Positions 13,176 through 23,613 of a DNA stretch of 64,000 nucleotides are shown here, piece by piece (the stretch's first letter is position 1; each line of letters begins with the position of its first letter). Below the pieces are notes generated by a model. That model saw only the letters and a list, made by a program, of their open reading frames with translations, was not told the origin of the DNA and did no database searches. The position numbers and the translations under genes were made by a program. The DNA is from Cranoglanis bouderius (Eukaryota > Chordata > Actinopteri > Siluriformes > Cranoglanididae). The stretch lies in contig CM042536.1 of NCBI GenBank assembly GCA_023630585.1, positions 25,970,404 through 26,034,403 of the forward strand, written 5' to 3'.

Positions 13176-14742
13176 CGGCCGTGGCCAAAAGTTTTGAGAA
13201 TGACACAAATATTAATTTTCACAAAGTCTGTTGCTTCAGTGATTTTAGATCTTTTTGTCAGATGTTACTAACTGTTACTGAAGTATAATCACAAGCATTT
13301 CATAAGTGTCAATGGCTTTTATTGATAATTACATGAAGTTTATGCAAAGAGTCAATATTTGCAGTGTTGACCCTTCTTTTTCAAGACCTCTGCAATTCGC
13401 CCTGGCATGCTGTCAATCAACTTCTGGGCCACATCCTGACTGATGACAGCCCATTCTTGCATAATCAATGCTTGGAGTTTGTCAGAGTTTGTGGGGTTTT
13501 GCTTGTCCACCCGCCTCTTGAGGATTGAACACAAATTCTCAATGGGATTAAGGTCTGGGGAGTTTCCTGGCCATGGACCCAAAATGTCGATGTTTTGTTC
13601 CCCGAGCCACTTCGTTATCACTTTTGCCTTGTGGCAAGGTGCCCCATCATGCTGGAAAAGGCATTTTTTGTCACCAAACTGTTCTTGGATGCTTGGGAGA
13701 AGTTGCTCTCTGAGGATGTTTTTGTACCATTCTTTATTCATGGCTGTGTTCTTAGGCAAAATTGTGAGTGAGCCCACTCCCTTGGCTGAGAAGCAACCCC
13801 ACACATGAGTGGTCTCAGGATGCTTTACTGTTGGCATGACACAGGACTGATGGTAGCGCTCACCTTTTCTTCTCCGGACAAGCTTTTTTCCAGATGCCCC
13901 AAACAATCGGAAAGGGGATTCATCAGAGAAAATGACATTACCCCAGTCCTCAGCAGTCCAATCCCTGTAGTTTTTGCAGAATAGCAGTCTGTCCCTGATG
14001 TTTTTCCTGGAGAGAAGTGGCTTCTTTGCTGCCCTTCTTGACACCAGGCCATCCTCCAAAAGTCTTCGCCTTACTGTGCGTGCAGATGCACTCACACCTG
14101 CCTGCTGCCATTCCTGAGCAAGCTCTGCACTGGTGGTGCCCCGATCCCACAGCTGAATCAACTTTAGGAGACGGTCCTGGCGCTTGCTAGACTTTCTTGG
14201 GCACCCTAAAGCCTTCTTCACAACAGTTGAACCTCTCTCCTTGAAGGTCTTGATGATCCGATAAATGGTTGATTTAGGTGCAATCTTACTAGCAGCAATA
14301 TCCTTGCCTGTGAATCCCTTTTTGTGCAAAGCAGTGATGGCTGCACGTGTTTCCTTGCAGGTAACCATAGTTAACAGAGGAAGAACAATAATTTCAAGCA
14401 CCACCTTCCTTTTAAAGCTTCCAGTCTGTTATTCTAACTCAATCAGCATGACAGAGTGATCTCCAGCCTTGTCCTCATTAACGCTCTCACCTGTGTTAAT
14501 GAGAGAATCACTGACATGATGTCAGCTGGTCCTTTTGTGGAAGGGCTGAAATGCAGTGGACATGTTTTTTTGGGATTAAGTTCATTTTCATGGCAAAGAG
14601 GGACTTTGAAATTAATTGCAATTCATCTGATCACTCTTCATAACATTCTGGAGTATATGCAAATTGCCATCATAAAAACTGAGGCAGCAGACTTTGTAAA
14701 AATTAATATTTGTGTCATTCTCAAAACTTTTGGCCATGGCTG
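13176..14742 (-). mobile_element. Tc1/mariner-type transposon, complete, DD35E
   Basis: The left end (GGCCAAAAGTTTTGAGAATG from 13183) and the right end (its complement, ending 14736) form inverted repeats of about 60-65 bp with roughly five differences, mostly transitions. TA dinucleotides at 13174-13175 and 14743-14744 fit the Tc1/mariner target duplication. The element is 1.57 kb, and nearly the whole interior is one minus-strand transposase gene. It is far better preserved than the other two Tc1 elements in the window. Confidence 0.92.
13352..14368 (-). CDS. Tc1-type transposase, intact 338-aa reading frame
   Basis: The open frame continues upstream to 14404, but the natural start is the Met at 14368 (MVTCKETRAAITALH), which lines up with the usual beginning of the N-terminal helix-turn-helix domain. 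The protein has two helix-turn-helix segments (about residues 10-60 and 75-115) separated by the linker GCPRKSS. The usual GRPRK motif is altered to GCPRK by one base. The catalytic triad is complete: VIFSDE, FQHDGAPCH and SPDLNPIEN. I count 35 residues between the second Asp and the Glu, so this is DD35E, not the common Tc1 spacing of 34. The length (338 aa) is normal for the family. It would cut and paste the element at TA sites; activity is not shown. Confidence 0.9.
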   Translation of the reverse strand: MVTCKETRAAITALHKKGFTGKDIAASKIAPKSTIYRIIKTFKERGSTVVKKALGCPRKSSKRQDRLLKLIQLWDRGTTSAELAQEWQQAGVSASARTVRRRLLEDGLVSRRAAKKPLLSRKNIRDRLLFCKNYRDWTAEDWGNVIFSDESPFRLFGASGKKLVRRRKGERYHQSCVMPTVKHPETTHVWGCFSAKGVGSLTILPKNTAMNKEWYKNILREQLLPSIQEQFGDKKCLFQHDGAPCHKAKVITKWLGEQNIDILGPWPGNSPDLNPIENLCSILKRRVDKQNPTNSDKLQALIMQEWAVISQDVAQKLIDSMPGRIAEVLKKKGQHCKY

Positions 14743-14993
14743 TACCTTCTTCAGAAAATCCACTGAAAGGAGATATATGCGCATACTCAGTTCGCAAGGA
14801 ATTGTGGGTGCTAACAGATGCTTAGCTGTAGGCTAGGTATTTAGGAGCGGCAACTCAGGCATAATTACAACAACCATGTATACAGGAATATTCCGATGCC
14901 TGTATGCATATAAACATCATATTGGGAATATGGCTGCGACCCGAATATACAGTAGATCTTAAATGGAATTTGATGTGCACGTAAACGTAGTCA

Positions 14994-15127
14994 TTGATCC
15001 AGTGCGAAGTCTCGCTCAGTTTATGCCCATTTCTAAGCCTTGTTTCTTGCCTGGTTTTCTTAGTTCGTGTTCATGTTTATGTCTTGACTTCCTAGTTTCG
15101 AACCCACGCCCTTGTTCACGTTAGGCC
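14994..15127 (+). repeat. Possible LTR-type element, right fragment
   Basis: Reads as a continuation of the fragment ending near 12724 (GTGCGAAGTCTCGCTCAG, then CCTGGTTTTCTTAGTTCG). If correct, the two pieces were one repeat before the nested insertions. Confidence 0.3.
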
Positions 15128-15351
15128 ATTTTCACTTAGGGGTGTACTCACTTTTGTTGCGGTTTAGACATTAATGGCTGTGTGTTGAGTTATTTTGAGG
15201 GGACAGCAAATTTACACTGTTATACAAGCTGTACACTCACTACTTTACATTATAGCAAAGTGTCATTTCTTCAGTGTTGTCCCATGAAAAGATATAATAA
15301 AACATTTACAGAAATATGTGAGGGGTGTACTCACTTTTGTGAGATACTGTA
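15128..15351. mobile_element. Tc1-like transposon end fragment
   Basis: The fragment starts TTTTCACTTAGGGGTGTACTC and ends GGGGTGTACTCACTTTTGTGAG followed by ATACTGTA. The word GGGGTGTACTCACTTTTGT occurs at both ends in direct orientation, about 190 bp apart, as in one terminal repeat arm of some fish Tc1 elements (recalled). No transposase is present. Confidence 0.6.
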
Positions 15352-17699
15352 TTTATTGCTGTTATAATTTGTGAAGGAAAAATTACTTCTTTTTCCAGCA
15401 GCCCTGTACCCATCCAAGGGTTTTCCAATGTTTCTAGGGCATAGTGGTAGGGTTAACATAAAGAGGGAAAATATATTTTGAATATTTTAAGCACTAAACA
15501 GACACAGATACAAATACTTCTCAAAGGCTTCTGGAACCTCGGTGGAAAGAAGTGTCACCTTTTGCCAATGAATAATTATAGCAACATTTACTTTTTTATT
15601 AACTCTGACCTCTTTCACTGATTAGCACTGATTTCTATTTAATTTCTTTTCCCCTCCAGCATGTAGTGCCTTTTCTGAATCTGACCCATGGCATGCTACA
15701 CCATTTCAAACTGCATGACAGATTACAAACCTACATAATCAACATTATTAACATTGACATCAACATCACAGACATCTGAATGGATATAACATCATGAGAT
15801 GGTAAAAGGTGGCAGATTTACAAGGAGGTGATCTTTTTTTAAAAATTTTTTAAATCAGATGATCAAATCCTCTTCCACGCTCTTCAAATCAAGCCTAAAT
15901 TGAGTTGTGTTTTTTTTAAATCGAAAACTATCCAGGAGCCTGGACGAGAGAGGAATTACAGAGACATTGATTTCTGATAATTCATTTAGAGGTGGCTGTG
16001 AATAATGAGGTAATAAATTGTCTAAAATTGATGAGGCGGAAAAGGTTTTCGTTTCTCAGAGCTGTGCACAGATCCTTTAAAACGGTCGAGGCTGCTCTAG
16101 GTGCAAGCCGACGAAAAAACAAATCCGTATGAGATTTTGTCGTGAAATCCCACAGAATATAGAGTGAAGTCAGTGTAACCGTGTTCACTTAATGATTTTG
16201 TGCACTGTAAAACATTTCAGGTGGTTAAACTTAGAAACGAATGTTCACCTGCTGCCTTAAAAACATGAGTCAAGACAATGGATTACTTTAAGTTTAATCT
16301 TTGGAAAACTTGAATTCAATATCTGAAACCTGTCAGGGCAATTGGAGTTAAAGAGAAGAATTAAGTTCACATAACAATGGGGCTATCATGTTTTATAGTG
16401 TGGGGGGAAAAAAGGAGAATTCAATTATTTTAGCCAGGCTTGGTAAAGGTTAGTTTCTCAAATGCTGTTCTAGACGAGGAAGGTCAAGAAGCAGTCCACT
16501 GCAATGGCATTAGAGCACACTGAGTTCATGGAGCTTGTGTATTGTGTGAATCTAAAGTCTTTCAGTTTTGTTAGAGGTGATATAATAGTTTCTACACGAA
16601 TGCAGGCAAATTTTAGACATCACAAGCCCCTTTTCAGGAACTAAGTAACTTTAGACATGTTTCCACCAGGCTAATTTTAGTCCCTGGGCCATAGTTCCAG
16701 ACACCTTGATCCAAAATAGGTACTTTTCTGCAGACCAGGACCTATTGGGATGCAGTGTGTTATACTGCTTGGTTAAAAACAAGGTTCACAGAATAACCAA
16801 AATATCACAAATAACCAGATTATCCACAAATTATTCACAGGTTTTAAAAACCTGTCCTACATACACATAATTAACAACAGGTATAGTCTCCTCAATGAAA
16901 ATCTTCTTTGACAAAGGGTTTCATAAAAACAAACAAACAAACAAACAAACAAATAAACAAATAAGTGAAACAAGTGCTGGAAAACAGGGAAAAAAAATAA
17001 CATGGTTGCTACAGAGATACAACAGAAAGCACAACTACAGCTTTATTGATAGTAAACCACTGTATACAACCGCATACAATAAAATTATAATACTTAAACC
17101 TAGTAGGCTATGTAAAAAAACAAGCCATTAACCAATACTGTGGAGTGTGACATCACAAATAAATTCAGTGCTGTTGACTAAAATGTTGACTAAAACCTCA
17201 ATTTTTATTAAATAGACTAGATAATTATACTTGAAGAGATGGTAATCCATAAGTTAATCCATATGACATGACTAAAGATTTTTTTTTGCAAAAGAAGCTT
17301 TTTGTTAAAAGACTAAAACTATCACCAAATCTACAGCATATAAAACCATATGAATGTGCACAGTGGTTGTTTGCTGTTACTGTATGACTCAACAGCTGAA
17401 CATTTCCAAATGCCTGCACTTTAATTCAGCCTGCGTGGGTTTTTCCCCCCTGTTTTGAAGTGTGTTATCGTTCACCTCTTTTTCCACTCCTCAGTCTCCA
17501 TGATGAATAAAATATATTGATCTCACTACACCCTGCAGTCAGTGCCAGTGGTCCTCTACTCCACCCTAAACTCCTCCCTCTTTCTGTTTCCATCCCTTTC
17601 TCTCTCTCTCTCTCTTGCCATTTTCCTCCCTCTGCCCCATTCGCTCATGCTTGGATCAGTAGACTAGATTATTCTGCACAGAGACAGAGAGAGAGAGTG
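15352..17699. other. Non-coding stretch upstream of pde1c
   Basis: No gene. An AAAC tandem run lies at 16926-16955. Short open frames show no domain. Confidence 0.5.
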
Positions 17700-17726
17700 C
17701 TCACACACACACACACACACACACAG

Positions 17727-17761
<35 letters not shown>

Positions 17762-17787
17762 TGCACCCACACACACACACACACACG
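17700..17787. repeat. (CA)n microsatellite upstream of pde1c
   Basis: Interrupted CA tract, with further short CA runs to about 17890. It lies 200-400 bp before the pde1c start codon and so in or near the promoter/5' UTR. Confidence 0.95.
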
Positions 17788-17789
17788 CA

Positions 17790-18097
17790 TACACATGTGT
17801 CGCTCCACTCTACACTTCCTGCTCCTCAAGTGCACTCAGAGCGTCTGACTTGGTCTAAACACACACACAAACACTCACATACACACACAGACTGCCGAGC
17901 ACTCACACACCCCTCAACTCCTGAACACGGCTCAGAGTAGCACGGTAACAGGACGAGGGAAAGGAGGAGGAGGGGGACGGAGGATGTTGCCAGCGGTAGC
18001 GTCCTGGCCACAGCTGCACTGAAAAGGGGACACGGGTTCTCCCCTCATTCTCGTTCTCGCGTTCCCGTTGCCTCACTCGCTCCGGACTAACTTCACC
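17790..18097 (+). promoter_or_regulatory. pde1c: Putative pde1c promoter / 5' UTR region
   Basis: This is the sequence immediately before the pde1c start. From about 17950 it becomes GC- and CpG-richer than its surroundings (AGGAGGAGGGGGACGGAGG, TCTCGTTCTCGCGTTCCC). No TATA box at a usual distance is evident. The transcription start cannot be placed from sequence alone. Confidence 0.5.
17984..18022 (+). promoter_or_regulatory. Candidate upstream ORF, 12 codons plus stop
   Basis: The ATG at 17984 has A at -3 and opens a frame reading MLPAVASWPQLH, stopping at 18020-18022, 75 nt before the pde1c ATG. It is relevant only if transcription starts upstream of it. It would not overlap the main frame, so reinitiation would be possible. 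Confidence 0.35.
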
Positions 18098-18198
18098 ATG
18101 GAGTCTCCAACCAAAGAGATCGAGGAGTTTGAGAGCACTTCGCTGAAGTATCTCCAACCAGACCAGATCGAGAAGATCTGGCTCCGGCTCCGGGGACT
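18098..18198 (+). CDS. pde1c: pde1c coding exon 1
   Basis: The ATG at 18098 has a strong context (TTCACCATGG, A at -3 and G at +4) and opens the conserved PDE1C N-terminus MESPTKEIEEFE. The exon encodes residues 1-33 and two bases of Leu34, ending at the donor CT|GTGAGT. The last part (QIEKIWLRLRGL) is the first half of the amphipathic, basic calmodulin-binding helix. The exon exits in phase 2. A GT microsatellite starts 24 nt into the intron. Confidence 0.93.
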
Positions 18199-18218
18199 GT
18201 GAGTACTTTTCAACAGTT

Positions 18219-18222
<4 letters not shown>

Positions 18223-18258
<36 letters not shown>
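18223..18258. repeat. (GT)18 microsatellite just inside intron 1
   Basis: The tract lies 24-60 nt downstream of the exon 1 donor. Confidence 0.97.
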
Positions 18259-18261
<3 letters not shown>

Positions 18262-19002
18262 TCCTAGTGGATGAGACAAAACGCTATGAGAGAATTTAAA
18301 TTGTCCTTTGGTTCTTTGTAGAAACCTACATCAGTGTTTCCCTAACAGAAAGGGTTCCAAGTAGAACCCCTTTTAGAAAGCTACCTTTACCATGCTGAAG
18401 AACCCCAGAAGGACTCGTTTTGTCTAAGATTTACATCTTATAGATCTATTTAATGGTTTCCTATGTAGACAACTATAAATGTTATAAATGTTTCCTTGCA
18501 CCAAAGGTTCTTAGAACAAAGGGGATCTTCAAGAATACTTTGCGTAAGATTTCTCAGCTTCCTATTTTGAACCTTCAGTAATCAGGAAACGCTCAGTTAT
18601 TGGGCGTTCTACGCAGAATCTTCATGGGAAACAAACCAAACTAATTATTCTGTCTAGAAGTGGTCCTGCATCAATGCAGGGATCCGTAACATCCTGAGAT
18701 TGACTCATAATGAAACAAATCATCACTGCCATCACTAACAACTAGAAACCAGCAAATCTTTCCATGATATTTCCCCCGCTCAGCAGCGGCCTGGGATCAT
18801 CACTTCATTATCTCACCTCCAAAGCAAAAACAAATGGTGTAAAAAAAATCTAAATCTGGCTCCCTCACAACCAGCGCACACACTTCCCGAGTTCTCTGAG
18901 CACTATTTTATAAAAGCAGACCCTTTACTCTTATTATAATGCTACTTTCCTATTAGACGAGGACACACACATCCCACTTATCTGAAGGCATCTTCTCTTA
19001 TG
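18259..19002. other. Intron 1 sequence
   Basis: No gene. Around 18300-18560 there are several loosely repeated AAGAACC / GAACCC-type words, suggesting an old repeat. Confidence 0.4.
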
Positions 19003-20322
19003 CAGTGCCCTCCACTAATATTGGCACCCTTGGTAAATATGAGCAAAGAATGCTGTGAAAAATTGTTTTTATTGTTCAACCTTTTGATATTTGATATTTT
19101 GTTCAAACGATACACAAAAATAACAGCCAAGATAACAGCTCTGAGTCTTCTCCTATAATGCCTGATGAGGTTGGAGAATACATGGCAAGGGATCTGAGAC
19201 CATTCCTCCATACAGAATCTCTCCAAATCCTTCAAATTTTGAGGTCCACGCTGGTGGACTCTCCTCTTCAATTCAACCCACAGGTTTTCTATGGGTTTCA
19301 AATCAGGGGACTGGGATGGCCATGGAAGAACCTTGATTTTGTGGTCAGTAAACCATTTTTGTGTTGATTTTGATGTATGTTTTGGATCATTGTCCTGCTG
19401 GAAGATCCAACCATGGCCCATTTTAATCTTTCTGGCAGAGACAGTCAGGTTTTCATTTCATCTGTTGATATTTGATAGAGTCCATGATGCCATGTATCCT
19501 AACAAAATGTCCAGGTTCTCTGGCAGAAAAACAGCCCAAAACATTAAAGAGCCACCACCATATTTAACCATGGGCATGAGGTACTTTTCCATATGGCTAC
19601 CTCTCTGTGTGTGCCAAAACCACCCCTGGTGTTTATTGCCAAAAAGCTCTATTTTGGTTTCATCTGACCATAGAACCCGATACCATTTGAAGTTCCAGTA
19701 GTGCCTGGCAAACTGAAGACGCTTGAGTTTGTTTTTGGATGAGACTCGAGGCTTTTTTCTTGAAAGCCTTCAAAACAACTTGTGGTGATGTGGTGACTTC
19801 GGATTGTAGTTTTGGAGACTTTCTGACCCCAAGATGCAACTAATTCTCCAGCTGTGATCCTTGGAGATTCTTTTTGGCCACTCGAACCATCCTCTTCACA
19901 GTGCGTTGAGACAATATATACACACGTTCAATTCCAGGTTGATTCACAACCTTTTGTCTCACATCACAGCTATATTCCTTGGTCTTATCCATTGTTATGA
20001 ATGACTAAGGGAATTTGGCCTATGTGTTACCTCATATTTATACCCCTGTGAAACAGGGTCATGGTTGAACAATTTCCTGTTCCTAGTCACCCAGGTGTAT
20101 TAAAAAAATTGTAAAATATCAGTGGGATTATACTTCAGATATATTTTTCTCATATGAATTCATAGGGGTGCCAATAATTGTTGCGCACCTATATTTAACA
20201 AAGATATTTTAGATATATTAAAAAGAGCAGAGTATTTTTGTGAATTTCTTTTAACAAAAGATCAAAAGGTTAAATAGTAAAGACAATTTTTCAAAACCTT
20301 CTTTGCTCATATTTACAGAGAC
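19003..20322 (-). mobile_element. Tc1-like transposon, decayed, right end truncated
   Basis: The left end reads CAGTGCCCTCCACTAATATT followed by GGCACCCTTGGTAAATATGA. The inverted counterpart near the other end (TTTGCTCATATTTAC, 20303-20317) breaks off just where the terminal GGTGCC block should follow, so the outer right end is lost. Minus-strand transposase remnants fill the middle. It lies within pde1c intron 1, antisense to the gene. Confidence 0.88.
19125..19992 (-). pseudogene. Tc1-like transposase pseudogene (DD34E type)
   Basis: The ancestral start is visible at 19992 (MDKTKEYSCDVRQKVV), but several stops and frameshifts follow. The C-terminal part, in one frame (19421 down to about 19125), keeps IFQQDNDPKH and SPDLKPIEN, with 34 residues between Asp and Glu. 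The usual NPIEN has become KPIEN. The protein is not functional. Confidence 0.88.
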
Positions 20323-20663
20323 AGAAGGAGGAACACAATGTTCTTTCAGATCACAGCCATTTTTTTTAGATTATAGAAGTGTTTGTGAGACGTTACAAAG
20401 GGAGTCATGGTGACTGGGAGCTGCAGTCTTTTCTGCTGAGGGTCAGAGATCTTTATCAGCATTGGTGGTTCACTTGAGAAGTGTTTGACGCACGACAGCC
20501 TGTTATCTCTGACTCTCTGTTTTCCTTTATCTCTTTTTCTCTGTGCGATGTATTGATGATCATGTGAAATACTGTGTGAGTGTGTGTGAGTGAGTCTCTG
20601 ATTCTCTGGGGCTCATGGGGAAAAAAAGGAAATTAAACGTCATCTGTTTTTACTTCATGTATG
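20323..20663. other. Intron 1 sequence
   Basis: Nothing recognisable in about 340 bp. Confidence 0.4.
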
Positions 20664-21692
20664 TAAGGAATAAAATTCCAGGGCATACTGTTATAGGAAA
20701 ATAGTTAACGATGAACTGATACTGTTTCCACTATGAAGTGTGCCGACACAAAGTGTTTTATTCCTCTTAAATTACAGCAGTTCGCCAGCAATTAAATTTT
20801 TAAAATTTGGTTAATAAATAATATGTCATACGTTTTAATCCATTTATGGTTCGTTTCCTGTTGTGGAACACCCACAAAACAACTTCCTGTTCTCACATAC
20901 TGTATGCTACAACAATTATGAGCAGTCGTTCCATCAGGAGCCTCTCTTTTATTCTTTTTGTTTATAAAATTAACAAGATAAAATTCAGCTTGTTTTGTTG
21001 CCGAGAAAATGCAAAACGTATACGTCTCCATCCTGATGACTTTCATGTGGCGGAAAACCTAAAGGTTACAGCTTTACTCTGACTGTTACACAGTGCTGAC
21101 ATTGGAGACTCCTTCCACAAATCTCCTGGTAGAAAACGTCATCATAAAAACAATAACATGCATACAGGTTTCTGCGCAAGATGTTACTATAGAAACAAAA
21201 TAGTATTAGAACAAGAGCATTAATATAAATGTGTGATTTGAATTACAGTACAGCTGTCAAAGCTATTATCAGTCCCTCTAGGATTTGTCGATTTTGTGAT
21301 CGCAGAAATGAAGCAAACTCTGCAAAATTCGATTTTCCACAGATTTGGGCCAAGACGCATCATGTGACGTCATCAAAATGCGCATTCAGGAAAAGCCCTC
21401 TTTTATTCACGTGTGTTGAACATGAGTACAGCTAAAAGGTCTCATTTACCAGCAAACATCACTGTGTAAGACAATTTCGTGCAATTGCAATTTCGCCAAG
21501 TTTTCTGCACAATAAACTCGCACAAAAAAAAAGCAGCAGCAAAATTATGCATTTTTGGCTGTAACAATCACAAAATAACTCCTGTATGGATTGCATTATT
21601 ATAGAAAATGAATCAACACCTTCTGACCAATAAGAATTGAGAATTCAACAGCGCTGTGGTATAAACACGTTTTTTAGCATCAGCTACTTTCA
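20664..21692 (+). repeat. Foldback repeat family A, longest copy, with nested MITE
   Basis: The copy starts near GGAATAAAATTCCAGGGCAT and ends AGCGCTGTGGTATAAA (21692). It contains family landmarks: ATCCATTTATGGTTCG, TCCATCAGGAGCCTCTC, CAGTGCTGACATTGGAGACT and TTACTATAGAAAC, and the end block CTTCTGACCAATAAGAATTG. The family is interrupted at 21270-21593 by MITE B1, so this copy is older than that insertion. Without the insertion the copy is about 700 bp. Confidence 0.75.
21270..21593 (+). mobile_element. MITE family B, copy 1, nested in family A repeat
   Basis: It starts CAGTCCCTCTAGGATTTG and ends CTCCTGTATGGATTG, an imperfect inverted end. It is flanked by TATTAT (21264-21269) and, after the end, CATTATTATAG. 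It matches B2 and B3 in reverse orientation through TTTGTGATCGCAG, CACGTGTGTTGAACATGAG and ATTGCAATTTCGCCAAG. It has no coding capacity. Confidence 0.8.
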
Positions 21693-22287
21693 GTAGCTTT
21701 CTACTACTTTCTACTTAAATTGTGACCAGAAATCGAAGAAATCGAATATACCTTGTAAGTATGCAAGATATTAATGGTCCCTGACAGTATACACAAAGAG
21801 CTTATGGTGCACAGAGAGAGAGAGAGAGTGCAGTCATTCATTACTGAGCAGTCTCAGTCCTGTCTGATGCATTGGGCTGATCACAGAGATGACATGAATG
21901 AGGAGTGCAGTGTTCCCCAACAAAATGCTCTGCTGTTATTGTATTGTTAATGGGCTTATGGGAAGTGTGTTTAGAGGCATCCTACTACTCAGCTTGATGG
22001 AACACTACAGCAGTGCACTGTCACTGGCTTAACCAGGCATTAAGGAAAGCTCACATAGTAGTTTAGCTTTAAAAGAAAAACCTACTGAAAGTAAAGTCAC
22101 TCATTAATTAAAAATAATTTATGCTGAAAATGCCAGCTTGGTCTGACTAGCAACCAGCTGCTGAAACACAGACTGAGCTGCTCAAACAGGTAGAGCACCA
22201 TTGCTCCCTGATATAAAGGAAAAAGGTTCTGAATTAGCGCTACTAATGCTACATCATAGACTAGGTTTTTTGTTGTTGTTGTTTGTT
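21693..22287. other. Intron 1 sequence
   Basis: No gene. A short GA run at 21814-21830 is the only repeat seen. Confidence 0.4.
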
Positions 22288-22363
22288 TTTGCATTTAACC
22301 CATCCAAGTTAGTGCACACATATTAGGAGTAGTGAGTAGTGAACACACACACACACACACATA

Positions 22364-22410
<47 letters not shown>

Positions 22411-22600
22411 AACCGTGAACACACACAATGCAAACCGTGAACACACACACACACAGCCAGAGCAGTGGGCAGCCATTTTGCTGTGGTACCCGGGGAGCGA
22501 TTGGGGGGTTAGGTGCCTTGCTCAAGGGCACCTCAGTCATTTCCTGCCGGTATTGAGAATCGAACCCGCAACCTCAAACCATTAGGCCACGACTGCCCCT
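22288..22600 (-). mobile_element. tRNA-derived SINE-like repeat with internal CA expansion
   Basis: On the minus strand the head near 22600 reads GGGGCAGTCGTGGCCTAATG followed by GTTGCGGGTTCGATTCTC, resembling tRNA A and B boxes. The body contains AGGTGCCCTTGAGCAAGGC. A large interrupted CA tract (22342-22406, and 22439-22455) has expanded within it. The body is a familiar teleost repeat type (recalled). Confidence 0.7.
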
Positions 22601-23613
22601 GACTCCCCCAGTTCTTTTTTTTAAAAGAAAGTATCACATCAGTAAAGCAATTAGAAAGTCTCAAATGTTTACTGATCAGTTTAGTTTAGTAATAAAAAAG
22701 CTGGAAACAACTTACTAGCTAGCATAGATGGTCTACCAGCGTGACTAGCTCGTTTTGTGTTTTGGCAGCTGGTCAGAGCCGGTTTGTTTTTCAATGATGT
22801 ACCTTACTACTTAGGGTACTGGTTTGCACCTAGTAATAGTTAGCTTAATGGTTGCTAGCTTCCTACTGCTGGACCTGACATGATAATACTTATTACTAGG
22901 CTAATATTAACTACAGTAGCTTAGTGCAAATGGCTCGCTACTGTACCAATGAGTATTATTACCAACTGATGTAAACAGTCTAAGTGAATGTTTACAAACT
23001 CCTTAGCTTCCTAGCTGACAGATGACCTCATCCGTATTTGACAGATTCTAGAAAAGAGAAGTTGACACAAATTGATGTTTTTTCAGTATGGAAGAATTCA
23101 GGAACTTTTAGTTAGCAGTCAATGCTAATGAACCTGCAGTGTAATTTTAATCATAGCTTCTTTTTATAGTCATTTCTGAGAGAAATGTTGATATTTCTGA
23201 CACTTTTGTCTCATTTAAACTGACATTCTGCCTTTGCATAGCTCCTAAAAGACTTAACAGCTGTGTACTAGCTAGCTAGCAATAACATTAGCCTTAGTCA
23301 TTAGCTCATTTATGCTTCTATGTTTTCCAGTTTCCTCAGAGCAGTGCTTCAAAAATTTTAACCACTTGAACTGTGAACGTATCATGCGTTCATCTTTGTA
23401 TGTCAATGCACAGGCCTTTCAACTAAAAATCCAGCTGTTGTGTTCAGAAACATTTTTTGCTAACTTAAAATTGTTAGCTGTGATTAGCATCAGAATGGTG
23501 TTTCTGTTTAATTATATGTTGATGATTATGTGGAATATACAGTACACACTTACCTTTGCATACACCAGAAATCCCCGATTAAATTAATTCTTTATGTTTC
23601 TGTCTTGCTACAG
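22601..23613. other. pde1c: Intron 1 sequence up to exon 2
   Basis: No gene or clear element. Many GCTAGCTA / TTAGC words give a low-level repetitive character. The acceptor of exon 2 (TTCTGTCTTGCTACAG) closes it. Confidence 0.5.

Larger units (their letters stand above)
12991..14992. mobile_element. Non-autonomous DNA element with palindromic ends, split by a Tc1 transposon
   Basis: The left end reads CACTACGTTTACATGCACAT (from 12991) and the right end GTGCACGTAAACGTAGTC (to 14992), which are inverted complements. With the Tc1 element at 13176-14742 removed, about 430 bp remain, including internal GAATATGGCTGC words near both sides (13135 and 14926). The terminal CACTA/TAGT bases hint at a CACTA-type element, but the target duplication is unclear, so the superfamily is open. 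Confidence 0.65.

Noticed and set aside
17517..17858. 113-codon open frame just upstream of pde1c, possible upstream gene
   Set aside because: Most of it is translated CA repeat, with no domain and no splice logic linking it to exon 1.
17903..18157. Minus-strand open frame overlapping pde1c exon 1
   Set aside because: Antisense shadow of the exon and its GC-rich leader.
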